Assembly (NCBI GenBank): GCA_017415025.1
Contig: JAFQJH010000002.1
Location: 62,001 to 126,000 of the forward strand
Direction of reading: 5' to 3'
DNA from: Clostridia bacterium
GTDB taxonomy: Bacteria > Bacillota > Clostridia > Oscillospirales > Acutalibacteraceae
Length of the DNA: 64,000 bases
The position numbers were made by a program, and so were the translations under genes. The notes under the pieces were generated by a model. The model ran no database searches. It was not told where the DNA came from and worked only from the letters and a program-made list of their open reading frames with translations. Shown piece by piece: positions 27,397 through 36,268 of this stretch; the first letter of the stretch is position 1, and every line of letters starts with the position of its first letter.

Positions 27397-28406
27397 AAAT
27401 ATTATCAATCGAATCCTCCTGTGACGAAACTGCGGCAGCCGTTGTTGAGGACGGCAGAAGGGTGCTTTCGAGCATCGTCGCATCGCAGGTTGAGGAGCAT
27501 AAAATCTATGGCGGTGTCGTGCCCGAAATCGCATCACGCAGACACGTTGAGGCTATCTCGGGTGTTGTCAAAGCCGCACTCGATGAGGCGGACTGCACAC
27601 TTGAGGATATAACTGCAGTTGCCGTCACTCACGCGCCCGGACTTATCGGCGCGTTGCTCGTCGGCGTGAATTACGCAAAGGGCATTTCAATGGCATCGGG
27701 ACTTTCGCTTGTGCCCGTGCATCATCTGCGCTCGCACATTGCAGCAAACTACATCACCCACCCCGAATTGAAGCCGCCGTTCCTCTGTCTTGTTGTTTCG
27801 GGCGGTCACAGCCACCTTGTCGAGGTTAAGAGCTATACCGAATTCAGGGTTATCGGCTACACGCACGACGATGCGGCAGGCGAAGCTATGGACAAGGCGG
27901 CGCGCGCAATGGGACTTCCCTACCCCGGCGGTCTCAACCTTGACCGTGTTGCGAAGGACGGTAACGACAAGGCATACAAGATGCCTCACCCGAGAGTTGA
28001 CGGCGCTCCGTATGATTTCAGCTTTTCGGGACTTAAAACCGCGGCACTCAACACAATAAACATTGCAAAGCAGAAGGGCGAGGAAATAAACGTCCCCGAC
28101 CTCGGTGCTTCCTACATCAAGGCGGTTGTTGATTGTCTTACGGAAAACACGGAAAAGGCGGCAATCGACCTCGGATATGACAAAATCGTGCTTGCGGGCG
28201 GTGTTTCGGCAAACTCTGTTTTAAGAAGAGAAATGACCGCACTTTGTCAAAAGCACGGTTGGGAATTATACGCACCCGAGCTCAAGTACTGCGGTGACAA
28301 TGCCGCAATGGTCGGCGCGCAGGGATATTATGAATTCCTTAATAACAACGTCGCAGACTTGTCGCTGAATGCGTGCGCGAGTCTGAGCATTGAACAAACT
28401 AGATAA
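27393..28406 (+). CDS. tsaD: tRNA threonylcarbamoyladenosine transferase subunit TsaD
   Basis: A 337-residue ASKHA-fold protein that transfers the threonylcarbamoyl group to A37 of ANN-decoding tRNAs with TsaB/TsaE. Metal-binding His111 and His115 lie in HHLRSHIAANY; nucleotide-binding blocks SIESSCDETAAAVV, VVSGGHSHLVEV and LAGGVSANSVLR are present. The start overlaps the fused phosphatase/RimI gene (ATGA), the usual rimI-tsaD pairing. tsaB and tsaE are not adjacent. A terminator follows. Confidence 0.96.
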   Translation: MKILSIESSCDETAAAVVEDGRRVLSSIVASQVEEHKIYGGVVPEIASRRHVEAISGVVKAALDEADCTLEDITAVAVTHAPGLIGALLVGVNYAKGISMASGLSLVPVHHLRSHIAANYITHPELKPPFLCLVVSGGHSHLVEVKSYTEFRVIGYTHDDAAGEAMDKAARAMGLPYPGGLNLDRVAKDGNDKAYKMPHPRVDGAPYDFSFSGLKTAALNTINIAKQKGEEINVPDLGASYIKAVVDCLTENTEKAAIDLGYDKIVLAGGVSANSVLRREMTALCQKHGWELYAPELKYCGDNAAMVGAQGYYEFLNNNVADLSLNACASLSIEQTR

Positions 28407-28421
28407 ACAAAGACAAAAATC

Positions 28422-28452
28422 AAGGTCACAACGGTAAATCCGCTGTGACCTT
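28422..28452. terminator. Bidirectional terminator between tsaD and the MFS gene
   Basis: AAGGTCACA (28422-28430) pairs with TGTGACCTT (28444-28452), followed by TTTCTT on the plus strand; the genes converge here. Confidence 0.75.
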
Positions 28453-28456
28453 TTTC

Positions 28457-29848
28457 TTATTCGATTTCATCAAGACTAACGCCCTTTGTTTCCTTGACCT
28501 GCGTTGCGAACATAACCGCCGCAACACCGACGGCAACAACGGAGATTGCAAGACATACCCACCAGATCGGGAATTTAAGCATTCCGAGCACTGCCGCACC
28601 GTAGCCGACAACAAGACCGATGATAACAAGAAGTCCCTCCGCTCCGACAACCGAAGCACGGATATCCGTCGGAACCTTTTCCGTCATCATAACGTTCATA
28701 TAGTCTCTGCCGATCCAATATGAGCCCTGATAAAGACCCGCAAACGAGCCGATAAGATACGGATTCCAGCCGAGCAGGATTCCTGCAACGAACAGACAGT
28801 ATCCGACAATACAGGTAATCGAAAATCCCGTAACCGTTGCCTTTCTGCCGAATTTGTCTGCGATAAAGCCCGAAAGAAATGTGATTGAAGCGTAAATCAC
28901 GGGAACCATAAACAGTGCCTTCGTGATGTCCGATGTACTCATTCCGACACCGTGCATTGCAGATTCAAAATAAAGTGCAATCGCAGGCATCGCAGAATCG
29001 AAAATAATATGAGAAATTATAAGGCTTTTTGTGTCCTTGTTGGAGAAAATATACTTGACTCCGTTGAACACGCCCGACTGATTTCTCTGCGCCTGCTTCT
29101 GCTTTTTCTGAAGCTCCTTTTCAGCCTGTCTTTCCTCAAACGGACGTGAAAGATACGCTGTTCTCTCGCTTATGAATACCTTGGTATCCTTTGCAAACAG
29201 GATGACGAGAAGCACGGCGATAAATCCGAGCACGGCAGGAACGAGGAAGATATCGCGCCATTTCGTCGGGTCGTCGCCCATAAGCATATCGCGGAGTGTC
29301 GGGATAAGGATAACGCCGAGGATGCCGAACGCCTTGAGGAAGCTGTAAATCTTCGCGCGGTGGCGGTCGGGCGCTTCTTCAAGGATGTAGATAATCTGAA
29401 TATCGTGGCCCATAAAGAAGCTGATAACGGCAAAGCCTGCAAGGAACATTATGTAGTTTGTTGACAGGTGGATTATCAAAAGTCCTGCCGCCATACCGAG
29501 GGTCGAGAGAACAAAAAGCGGTTTTCTGCCCCATTTGTCCGCAAGGGCTTTGTAAAACGGTGTTATGATGCCGAAAACGTAGGTAACAACACCGACGGTT
29601 GAATGTAATGCCAGCCCCTCCTGGAAGGTATAGTACTTTCCGAGGAACGGATTGTTGACAAAAAACTCCGTAACGAACGACGACTGCACCGTGACGGTGA
29701 GGTTACTCGTAACCTCGTCGAGGATGTTTACAATCGCAATCAGCAGGACAAGCACGAGGAAATATCCGCCGTATGTGCCCTTCGCCCTTACCTTGTTGAG
29801 CCGTGAAAGCTGTTTCGCTTCCTTTTGTTTTATTTTTTCGGTTTTCAT
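28457..29848 (-). CDS. MFS transporter
   Basis: 463 residues from the ATG at 29848, which has GAGGTG six bases upstream. A longer frame from 30025 runs through repeat DNA and is rejected. About 12 transmembrane helices in two bundles with a charged central loop (about 225-250, rich in K/E/Q). MFS motif A-like loops are KALADKWGRKPLFV after helix 2 and GFIADKFGRKATVT after helix 8. The substrate is unknown; no linked catabolic genes. The first about 20 residues are charged and cytoplasmic. Confidence 0.85.
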   Translation of the reverse strand: MKTEKIKQKEAKQLSRLNKVRAKGTYGGYFLVLVLLIAIVNILDEVTSNLTVTVQSSFVTEFFVNNPFLGKYYTFQEGLALHSTVGVVTYVFGIITPFYKALADKWGRKPLFVLSTLGMAAGLLIIHLSTNYIMFLAGFAVISFFMGHDIQIIYILEEAPDRHRAKIYSFLKAFGILGVILIPTLRDMLMGDDPTKWRDIFLVPAVLGFIAVLLVILFAKDTKVFISERTAYLSRPFEERQAEKELQKKQKQAQRNQSGVFNGVKYIFSNKDTKSLIISHIIFDSAMPAIALYFESAMHGVGMSTSDITKALFMVPVIYASITFLSGFIADKFGRKATVTGFSITCIVGYCLFVAGILLGWNPYLIGSFAGLYQGSYWIGRDYMNVMMTEKVPTDIRASVVGAEGLLVIIGLVVGYGAAVLGMLKFPIWWVCLAISVVAVGVAAVMFATQVKETKGVSLDEIE

Positions 29849-29921
29849 ATTATGCACCTCTTCAAATTGATTATATATCAAACGAGAAAAATTTACAATA
29901 AATATTTCAGAAGAGTGAGGT

Positions 29922-30158
29922 AAATTGGGGTTTGTCGTGCAAAGTCTTTGCCTTTGCAATGATATATCCGCAATGCGGATATGATGAATGATGTTCGCTT
30001 CGCGAATGATGTGTTTGCGTTGCAAACATTAAGGGGCTGCGCCGCTTTTTTATAAAATCCTCCCGTCACGGCTTACGCCGCGCCACCCTCCTTTAGGCAA
30101 GGAGGGCAAGGCAAGAATTGCAGTTCAGCGCGTAGGGACGGGCGTCCTCGACCGTCCT
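29922..30158 (-). repeat. Dispersed palindrome-rich intergenic repeat, copy B (inverted)
   Basis: About 237 bases, matching copy A at 21507-21740 in reverse complement with scattered substitutions. Small palindromes are kept while loops vary: ATATCCGC-AAT-GCGGATAT here versus an ATA loop in copy A. Conservation in opposite orientation indicates a dispersed element rather than a local duplication. Confidence 0.85.
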
Positions 30159-30174
30159 TTTAAATGAGATATAT

Positions 30175-30390
30175 TTTGCGGCGGCAGCAAGCCACCGCCC
30201 TACCGCACGAGTTTCATTTGAGGCGGTAGGGGCAGATATCATCTGCCCGCGGATTTTGATGTAATTTTCGGGAGCATACTATGCTCCCCTACTGACACAA
30301 TCGTATTATGGTGTGTAGGGCGTGACGTTTACGACACGCCGTTATTTTTTTGCTGAATCTACGGCACGTCGCAAGCGCCCTGCCCTACGA
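30175..30390. repeat. Chain of CCCTAC-associated hairpins
   Basis: Consecutive inverted repeats: GGCGG/CCGCC ending in CCCTAC (about 30175-30203), GGGGCAGAT-ATC-ATCTGCCCG (30229-30249), GGGAGCAT-ACT-ATGCTCCC (30270-30288) followed by CTAC, GGCGTG/CACGCC (30319-30340) preceded by GTAG, and GCCCTGCCCTAC at the end. They look like separate units of mosaic repeat families. Confidence 0.65.
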
Positions 30391-30492
30391 AAGCGATTAA
30401 TATTTGCTCGACAAATTAAAATTTGTTTTACAAAATCTGTTTTTCGTTCTAATCTTTACTGCTTTTTCATACTCTTTCCTTGAGGTGATGTG

Positions 30493-31320
30493 ATGGAAAA
30501 AGATGTGAAAGAAACCCGAAAAGCAAAAGAACTGAAAGAGGCAGAGGATATCAAAGACATAAAGCAGGCGGAAGCTGCAAAGCCGCGCATTACGGCTGAA
30601 TTCAATAAGGTTATGTTTGTTCAGGCTGCTGTGTGCGCCTTTTTCATATTACTCGTTTTCCTTGCGTGGAAGCTGAGCCCTTCCACCTTCAATTTTATCA
30701 AAACGGAATTCAGTAGGATAATGTCGATTGATATGAGTGCAGACGAGCTTGCGGAGTCCGCAAAGGATGCGGTCGAGAGCGTTATGGGCACCTTACCCGC
30801 CGAAGAGGAATTTACCGCCGAGGCTACGGGAGAAGAAGAGGAAATTCCCGAGGGCGCGGGCGGAGAGGATAAAGAAAATACCGCTGTTGCGGTTATGGCT
30901 TCTCTCGGCAAAAACGACCGTATAACCGTCCCTCTTCACGGCAGAATAACGTCACGCTACGGCTACCGTACAAACCCTATTTCCGGCAAATACGGTCTGC
31001 ATACGGGTCTTGACATTGCCGCCGACGATGGAACGAACATTGTTGCGGCATACAACGGAGTTATCAAGGACACGGGCTACGGAACAAAAAAGGGTAACTA
31101 CGTGCTGATGGAGCATTATGACGGCACAGAAACGCTTTATTGCCATTGCTCGGAGGTGCTTGTGGACGAGGGTTCCGTCATCCGTGCAGGTGAAACGATT
31201 GCGCTTGTCGGCAGTACCGGCTGGAGCACAGGACCGCACCTTCATTTTGAAATACATAACAAAAACGGCTGGTCCTTTGACCCGTTGGATGTGCTTGAAG
31301 AAAAAGACGGCAGAGTATGA
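30493..31320 (+). CDS. Membrane-anchored M23 (LytM) peptidase, SpoIVFA-like
   Basis: 275 residues from the ATG at 30493 (GAGGTGAT upstream; a GTG one codon earlier is less likely). Cytoplasmic, charged N-terminus (1-40), one transmembrane helix (about 42-60), an acidic linker (105-130) and a C-terminal M23 domain (about 145-268). Zinc ligands look intact: His170 and Asp174 (HTGLD), His251 (HLHFE), with His218 and His249 as the other active-site histidines. The start of the M50 protease gene overlaps this stop, the same order as spoIVFA-spoIVFB of Bacillus, so a role in controlling that protease in the mother cell is inferred. A generic cell-wall hydrolase is the alternative. Confidence 0.8.
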   Translation: MEKDVKETRKAKELKEAEDIKDIKQAEAAKPRITAEFNKVMFVQAAVCAFFILLVFLAWKLSPSTFNFIKTEFSRIMSIDMSADELAESAKDAVESVMGTLPAEEEFTAEATGEEEEIPEGAGGEDKENTAVAVMASLGKNDRITVPLHGRITSRYGYRTNPISGKYGLHTGLDIAADDGTNIVAAYNGVIKDTGYGTKKGNYVLMEHYDGTETLYCHCSEVLVDEGSVIRAGETIALVGSTGWSTGPHLHFEIHNKNGWSFDPLDVLEEKDGRV

Positions 31321-31871
31321 CACTGCAAATTTCAAAAATAACTGTTAAAATTGATTTCTGGTTTGTTGCAATAATCACGCTGCTGCTCACCCTCTTCCCC
31401 GAAAGTCTCGCCGCCGTATGCTTCGGGATGTGCGTACTGCACGAAGCGGGACACCTGACAGCGATGCTCCTCTGCGGTAAAAAAGCCGAGGAAATAAGCC
31501 TCGGTTATTTCGGAATGAGAATTGTTACCGATAAGCGTTTTCTCTCCCCTTTCAGGGAGGCGGTCATTGCGTTCGCAGGGCCTTTTGTCAATCTTGTTTT
31601 AAGCATACTGTTCTATGCTTTCGGGAAAAATGACATTGCAACGGTAAATCTGTCACTCGGCATTTTCAATCTTATGCCCGTTACGATGCTTGACGGAGGA
31701 CACATAATTTCGGCATTCTTTCCAGACAGTAAGCTGCACAGGAAATTAAGCCTTACGTGTGCGTGCACCCTGCTCGCCGTCGGAATTTTTGTTGCCGTTT
31801 ATACCAAAGAAAATTTTACAATTATGATAGTTGCACTTTATCTGCTGATAGGTGTTATAAGTGAAAAATAA
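31317..31871 (+). CDS. M50 site-2-type metalloprotease, SpoIVFB-like
   Basis: A 184-residue, mostly hydrophobic protein. HEAGH (42-46) supplies the zinc ligands and NLMPVTMLDGG (118-128, with Asp126) is the second metal-binding motif, placed in membrane helices. It lacks a C-terminal CBS domain seen in some SpoIVFB proteins. The start overlaps the upstream M23 gene by four bases. By synteny it may release a membrane-tethered sporulation factor such as pro-sigma-K; I cannot show that substrate from this window. Confidence 0.82.
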   Translation: MTLQISKITVKIDFWFVAIITLLLTLFPESLAAVCFGMCVLHEAGHLTAMLLCGKKAEEISLGYFGMRIVTDKRFLSPFREAVIAFAGPFVNLVLSILFYAFGKNDIATVNLSLGIFNLMPVTMLDGGHIISAFFPDSKLHRKLSLTCACTLLAVGIFVAVYTKENFTIMIVALYLLIGVISEK

Positions 31872-31895
31872 GCGGGAGGCTGTCACCTTCCGCTT
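31870..31895. terminator. Bidirectional terminator overlapping both stop codons
   Basis: AAGCGGGAGG (31870-31879), loop CTGTCA, CCTTCCGCTT (31886-31895): a 10-bp stem with one G-U pair. It overlaps the M50 stop and the stop of the converging DUF1624-type gene. Confidence 0.75.
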
Positions 31896-32655
31896 AAATT
31901 ATTTTATAGATTATAAATAAAACTCCGTAAATTATCGGCTGATGTGCCATATAGATTTCGAGCGAATGTCTGCCGATAAATTCGAGCGGCTTACAGGAAA
32001 ATACAGACAGATATTTCAGCAAGCCTTTCTTTTCGAAAATCCCGTAAAGGAAATATCCGCACCAGAATAAAAACAGCCACGGAAGCAACGGAAAATAATC
32101 TGACGAATAAAATCCGCTGTGAGGGAATCCGAAAAACGCCGTTACATTGTTTGCATAAAGAAAAGAGGGAAGCTCTGCCGAAAAACCTTCGCCGAAACCG
32201 ATTGAGCCGTTGCTGACATTGTAGGTCAGGGCAAAAAGCACCGCATTGATTATTAAACCGATCAGAGACGGAAGCTTTTTAAAAAATTTTTCAAGCGGTA
32301 TTGTTACAAGCATTGCCGTGCCGAGCAGACTCAGCACTCCGTGCAGGATGATGTTTTCGGGCATAACGAGGGCTGTCACCGCAGTTATAACAAGTGAACA
32401 GACAAGCACCGTTACCGCTCTTTTCAGTTTTCTTTTTCCGAGCGAAAAACAAAACCCCGAAATCAGAATAAACGACCAGCAGATGCTTTGCTGAAAAACA
32501 AAGCCTGCATCAGTTTTATACCACGGTATATCCGCGCCGAACATATAGACCAAATCCCACAGCGTATGATAAACCACCATTGCGATTATGGCGAGGGCAC
32601 GCAGAACATCAAGAACGGTATATCTTGTTTTCGTTTTATCAATCCTTTGCATCAT
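31894..32655 (-). CDS. DUF1624/HGSNAT-type membrane acyltransferase-like protein
   Basis: About 253 residues with 7-8 transmembrane helices. The N-terminal YTVLDVLRALAIIAMVVYHTLWDL and the late HSLEIYMAHQP are typical of the DUF1624/heparan-alpha-glucosaminide N-acetyltransferase-like family, which may move acyl groups across the membrane; the substrate is unknown. The ATG at 32655 (or the next codon) lies within the last bases of polA, so the genes overlap by about 17 bases and are probably cotranscribed. A longer frame further into polA is unlikely. Confidence 0.75.
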   Translation of the reverse strand: MMQRIDKTKTRYTVLDVLRALAIIAMVVYHTLWDLVYMFGADIPWYKTDAGFVFQQSICWSFILISGFCFSLGKRKLKRAVTVLVCSLVITAVTALVMPENIILHGVLSLLGTAMLVTIPLEKFFKKLPSLIGLIINAVLFALTYNVSNGSIGFGEGFSAELPSFLYANNVTAFFGFPHSGFYSSDYFPLLPWLFLFWCGYFLYGIFEKKGLLKYLSVFSCKPLEFIGRHSLEIYMAHQPIIYGVLFIIYKII

Positions 32656-35212
32656 ACCAGCTCTTACCCGAATGAACATCAGCAGTGAGCTTTACGTTCA
32701 TTTTTGTTGCGTTTTCCATTTCTTCTCTGACTATTCTGCAAACCTCTTCGGCTTCATTTTCAGGTGCTTCGACAATCAGCTCGTCGTGCACCTGCATAAT
32801 AAGCTGTGCCTTGAGATTTTCCTTCTTCATACGCTCATAGACCTTAATCATAGCGATTTTGATGATGTCCGCCGCCGTACCCTGAATGGGCATATTTCTT
32901 GCAACACGCTCGCCGAAATTACGAAGCATTGCATTCGATGCCGTAAGCTCGGGAAGATAGCGTCTTCTGCCGAAAAGAGTGCTGACATAGCCGTTCTGCT
33001 TTGCATCGGCAATAACCTTCTGCATATAGCTGTCAACGCCCGAGAACTTGTGAAGATAGCCTTTGATGTATCTGTCCGCCTCTGCACGCGTAACGCCGAT
33101 ATCCTTCGCGAGTGAAAAAGCGCCGATTCCGTAAACGATGCCGAAGTTGACCGCCTTTGCTCGTGTACGCATAAGCGGTGTTACGGCTTCAATGGGCATA
33201 TTGAAAACCTGTGATGCGGTGATTGTATGAATATCGTCGCCCTCGTTGAAGGCAGAAAGCATACGCTCATCCTCGGCGATATGCGCAAGCACACGAAGCT
33301 CAATCTGTGAATAGTCGGCATCAACAAGCACGTGTCCGTCCTTTGCGACAAAGAATTTGCGAAGCTCTCTGCCGACCTCACTTCTGACGGGGATGTTCTG
33401 CAGATTAGGCTCTGTCGATGAAATTCTGCCCGTTCTTGTTTCCGTCTGATTAAGTGTCGAGTGAATTCTTCCGTCGGGCGCAACGCATTTTTTGAGTCCG
33501 TCGCAATAGGTTGACTTAAGCTTTGCAAGCGTTCTGTATTCGAGCACGAGTGCGACAATCGGATAATCTGCCGCAAGGTCTTCAAGGACGTCAGCATTTG
33601 TCGAATATCCCGATTTTGTCTTTTTCTTCGCAGGAAGTCCCAGCTTTTCAAAAAGCACCGTGCCGAGCTGTTTTGGAGAATTGATGTTAAATTCCTCGCC
33701 CGCAAGGTCATAGATTTTTTCTACAAGCGAATTTATCTGTGTTTCGAGTACTGCGCCGTATTCCTCAATGCTTTGTGAGTCAACAAGGAAGCCCGTTACC
33801 TCCATTGAAGAAAGCACCTTTGCAAGAGGCATTTCGATGTTATACATTAGCTCAAGCTGACTGTTTTTCTCAAGCTCGGCATAAGCCTTTTCCCACGCGC
33901 CCGAAAGCGATGCACATTCGAGTGCTGTCGCATCCTCCGAATCGGTTTCGGGCAGAGCTCCGCCGTACTCCTGTACCATTCTTGAGGGGTGGTAATCGCT
34001 TGCCGACGGATTGAGGATGTAGCCCGCAATCATAACGTCGCTGATTTTTCCCTTTATCTCCGTTCCGCGCGCAAACGCCCACGAATGGAGCGGTTTTATA
34101 TCGTAGGTGATTTTTTCAGTTTTCTCATCGGCAAGAATATCCGCAAGCTGTGAAGCGAAAATAAAGCTGTTATTTTCCGCAACGAAAACTCCGTCATCCG
34201 TCAGGAAATAAATCTTCACAACCTCGCCGTCATCATATACGGGAATAAAGTAAAGCTTTTCGCCGAGTTTGATTTCGGACAGCTCGTCAACCGAGGTAAC
34301 ACTTATTTTTACGCTTTCTTTTTCGTCCTCCGTTACGGTCGGCACCGCGCCGAGTCCGAAGGTTTCAATCATCTTGAACATCTCGAGCGAAGCAAGAAGT
34401 CTAGTCGCCGCGCCCGCATCCCCCTGTGCGGGGATATAAGCATCCATATCGGTATCAATCGGAGCATCAAGTGCAATTGTACCGAGCTTGTGACTTAAAA
34501 ACGCGTTATCCTTATCCGTTTCGAGCTTTTCTCGGAGCTTCGGCTTAATGTCAAGTGAATCGAGGTTTTCGTAGATATATTCAATACTGCCGTATTTCTG
34601 AATAAGCTCGCCTGCGGTTTTCGGTCCGACACCCGCAACACCGGGGATGTTATCCGAGCTGTCGCCCTGCAGAGCCTTGATTTCTATCATCTGTTTAGGA
34701 GTAACGCCGTATTCCTCTTTGATTTTTGCGATATCGTAGGAGACGGTCTGCGTTCTGCCCATCTTCGTTGAAGCAAGCATAACGGTTGTATTTTCGCTGA
34801 CAAGCTGAAGACTGTCGCGGTCACCCGTTGCGATAAAGCACTTGTCTCCCTCTCCCATCTGCACGCTTAAAGTACCGAGAATATCGTCAGCCTCCCAGCC
34901 TTCTTTTTCAACAATTTTATAACCCATAAGCGTGAGCAATTCCTTAAGCACGGGCATCTGCTCGCGAAGCTCGTCGGGCATACCCTTTCTGCCTGCCTTG
35001 TACTCTTCATACATTTTGTGGCGGAAGGTAGGCGCTTTAAGGTCAAAGGCTATTGCCACTCTGTCGGGGGTGCAATCCTCGAGCAGGCGGTGAAAGATAT
35101 TCATAAAGCCGTAAATGCCGTTCGTGAATCTTCCGTCCTTTGTTGTAAGGAGCTTGATTCCGTAAAAGGCACGGTTAATTATGCTGTTGCCGTCGATAAC
35201 AAGAAGTCTCAT
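32639..35212 (-). CDS. polA: DNA polymerase I
   Basis: An 857-residue family A polymerase. The 5'-3' exonuclease/flap domain spans about 1-270 (LLVIDGNSIINRAFYGI, GDRDSLQLVSE, GDSSDNIPGVAGVGPKTA). The middle 3'-5' exonuclease-like domain (about 300-460) lacks the DTE motif and keeps only remnants such as TYDIKPL, so proofreading is probably absent, as in Bacillus Pol I. Polymerase motifs are intact: A, DADYSQIELRVLAHI; B, RAKAVNFGIVYGIGAFSL; C, MQVHDELIVE. It acts in Okazaki fragment processing and repair. The dus gene is divergent. Confidence 0.96.
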   Translation of the reverse strand: MRLLVIDGNSIINRAFYGIKLLTTKDGRFTNGIYGFMNIFHRLLEDCTPDRVAIAFDLKAPTFRHKMYEEYKAGRKGMPDELREQMPVLKELLTLMGYKIVEKEGWEADDILGTLSVQMGEGDKCFIATGDRDSLQLVSENTTVMLASTKMGRTQTVSYDIAKIKEEYGVTPKQMIEIKALQGDSSDNIPGVAGVGPKTAGELIQKYGSIEYIYENLDSLDIKPKLREKLETDKDNAFLSHKLGTIALDAPIDTDMDAYIPAQGDAGAATRLLASLEMFKMIETFGLGAVPTVTEDEKESVKISVTSVDELSEIKLGEKLYFIPVYDDGEVVKIYFLTDDGVFVAENNSFIFASQLADILADEKTEKITYDIKPLHSWAFARGTEIKGKISDVMIAGYILNPSASDYHPSRMVQEYGGALPETDSEDATALECASLSGAWEKAYAELEKNSQLELMYNIEMPLAKVLSSMEVTGFLVDSQSIEEYGAVLETQINSLVEKIYDLAGEEFNINSPKQLGTVLFEKLGLPAKKKTKSGYSTNADVLEDLAADYPIVALVLEYRTLAKLKSTYCDGLKKCVAPDGRIHSTLNQTETRTGRISSTEPNLQNIPVRSEVGRELRKFFVAKDGHVLVDADYSQIELRVLAHIAEDERMLSAFNEGDDIHTITASQVFNMPIEAVTPLMRTRAKAVNFGIVYGIGAFSLAKDIGVTRAEADRYIKGYLHKFSGVDSYMQKVIADAKQNGYVSTLFGRRRYLPELTASNAMLRNFGERVARNMPIQGTAADIIKIAMIKVYERMKKENLKAQLIMQVHDELIVEAPENEAEEVCRIVREEMENATKMNVKLTADVHSGKSWYDAKD

Positions 35213-35302
35213 AAAAAAGCCTCCAAAATCATATATGAAATTATTGTATCATACTTTTGACAATTATGGTAGATTCGTGGTAAAATATTTTTTGGTGATT
35301 TT

Positions 35303-36268
35303 GTGAAGATTGGAAATTTAGAAATTAAAGGACACGCAGCCCTTGCTCCTATGGCAGGAGTTGCAGACAGAGCCTTCCGTGAGCTGTGCACGTCCTACGG
35401 CGCGGCTTACGTTATAAGCGAAATGGTCAGCTCAAAGGGTCTGACAATGCAGGACAAGAAATCAAAGGAGCTTCTCTTTCTTTCGGAAAAGGAGCGTCCC
35501 GCAGGTGCGCAGATCTTCGGCGACAATCCCGAGATTATGGCTCAGGCGGCAATTAAGACAATGGACTTCAAGCCCGAGTTTATCGACATCAATATGGGCT
35601 GTCCCGCACCGAAAATCGCAGGCAACGGCGGCGGCTCGGCATTGCTTAAAAACCCTCCGCTTATCAGCGAAATTGTTGAAAGCGTCGTCAAGGCTTCGCC
35701 CGTGCCCGTGACGGTTAAAATCCGTATCGGCTGGGATACGGATACTGTCAACGCGGTCGAGGTCGCAAAGCGCATTGAGGCGGCTGGCGCATCGGCATTG
35801 ACGGTACACGGCAGGACAAGAACGCAGATGTACGCTCCGCCCGTTTACCTTGATGAAATTGCGAAGGTAAAGCAGGCTGTAAGCATACCTGTCATCGGCA
35901 ACGGAGACATTATTGACGGTAAAAGCGCAAAAAGGATGCTTGATGAAACCGGCGTTGACTTCCTGATGATAGGCAGAGGTGCGCTCGGCAGACCGTGGAT
36001 ATTCGAAAACGTCAACGCATATCTTGAAAACTCAGAAACATTACCCGAACCGCCTATTGAGGAGCGTATGAGGGTTATGCAAGAGCATATTAAGCTTATT
36101 TGTGAATACAAGGGTGAGCGCGTAGGAATGAGAGAGGCACGCAAGCACGCCGCCTGGTACATCAAGGGTATACGCGGCGCGGCGGCATTCCGTCAGGAGG
36201 TCGGCACACTTTCGACAATGGAAGAGCTTCACTCACTCGCGCAGAGAATTATTGCCTGCGGTGACTAA
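35303..36268 (+). CDS. dus: tRNA-dihydrouridine synthase (DusB-like)
   Basis: A 321-residue flavoenzyme with a TIM barrel (about 1-235) and a C-terminal helical tRNA-binding domain. Catalytic Cys100 is in INMGCPAPKI; FMN-binding features AALAPMAGVAD and VIGNGDI, TVHGRTR and MIGRGALGRPW are clear. The start is GTG with a weak GGTGAT upstream. It reduces uridines in tRNA D-loops; the exact position modified is not predictable. Divergent from polA. Confidence 0.93.
   Translation: MKIGNLEIKGHAALAPMAGVADRAFRELCTSYGAAYVISEMVSSKGLTMQDKKSKELLFLSEKERPAGAQIFGDNPEIMAQAAIKTMDFKPEFIDINMGCPAPKIAGNGGGSALLKNPPLISEIVESVVKASPVPVTVKIRIGWDTDTVNAVEVAKRIEAAGASALTVHGRTRTQMYAPPVYLDEIAKVKQAVSIPVIGNGDIIDGKSAKRMLDETGVDFLMIGRGALGRPWIFENVNAYLENSETLPEPPIEERMRVMQEHIKLICEYKGERVGMREARKHAAWYIKGIRGAAAFRQEVGTLSTMEELHSLAQRIIACGD

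Larger units (their letters stand above)
29849..30489. other. Intergenic repeat and hairpin array
   Basis: 641 bases without a gene, between the divergent MFS and M23 genes. It holds repeat copy B (29922-30158) and then a series of hairpin modules ending in CCCTAC or GTAGGG (30175-30390). AT-rich DNA with the likely start signals of the M23 gene follows. Confidence 0.75.

Noticed and set aside
29849-30025. N-terminal extension of the MFS transporter
   Set aside because: The extension is repeat DNA; a strong GAGGTG site marks the start at 29848.
30159-30420. CRISPR array
   Set aside because: The hairpins differ from each other and have no constant repeat with regular spacers; no cas genes are present.
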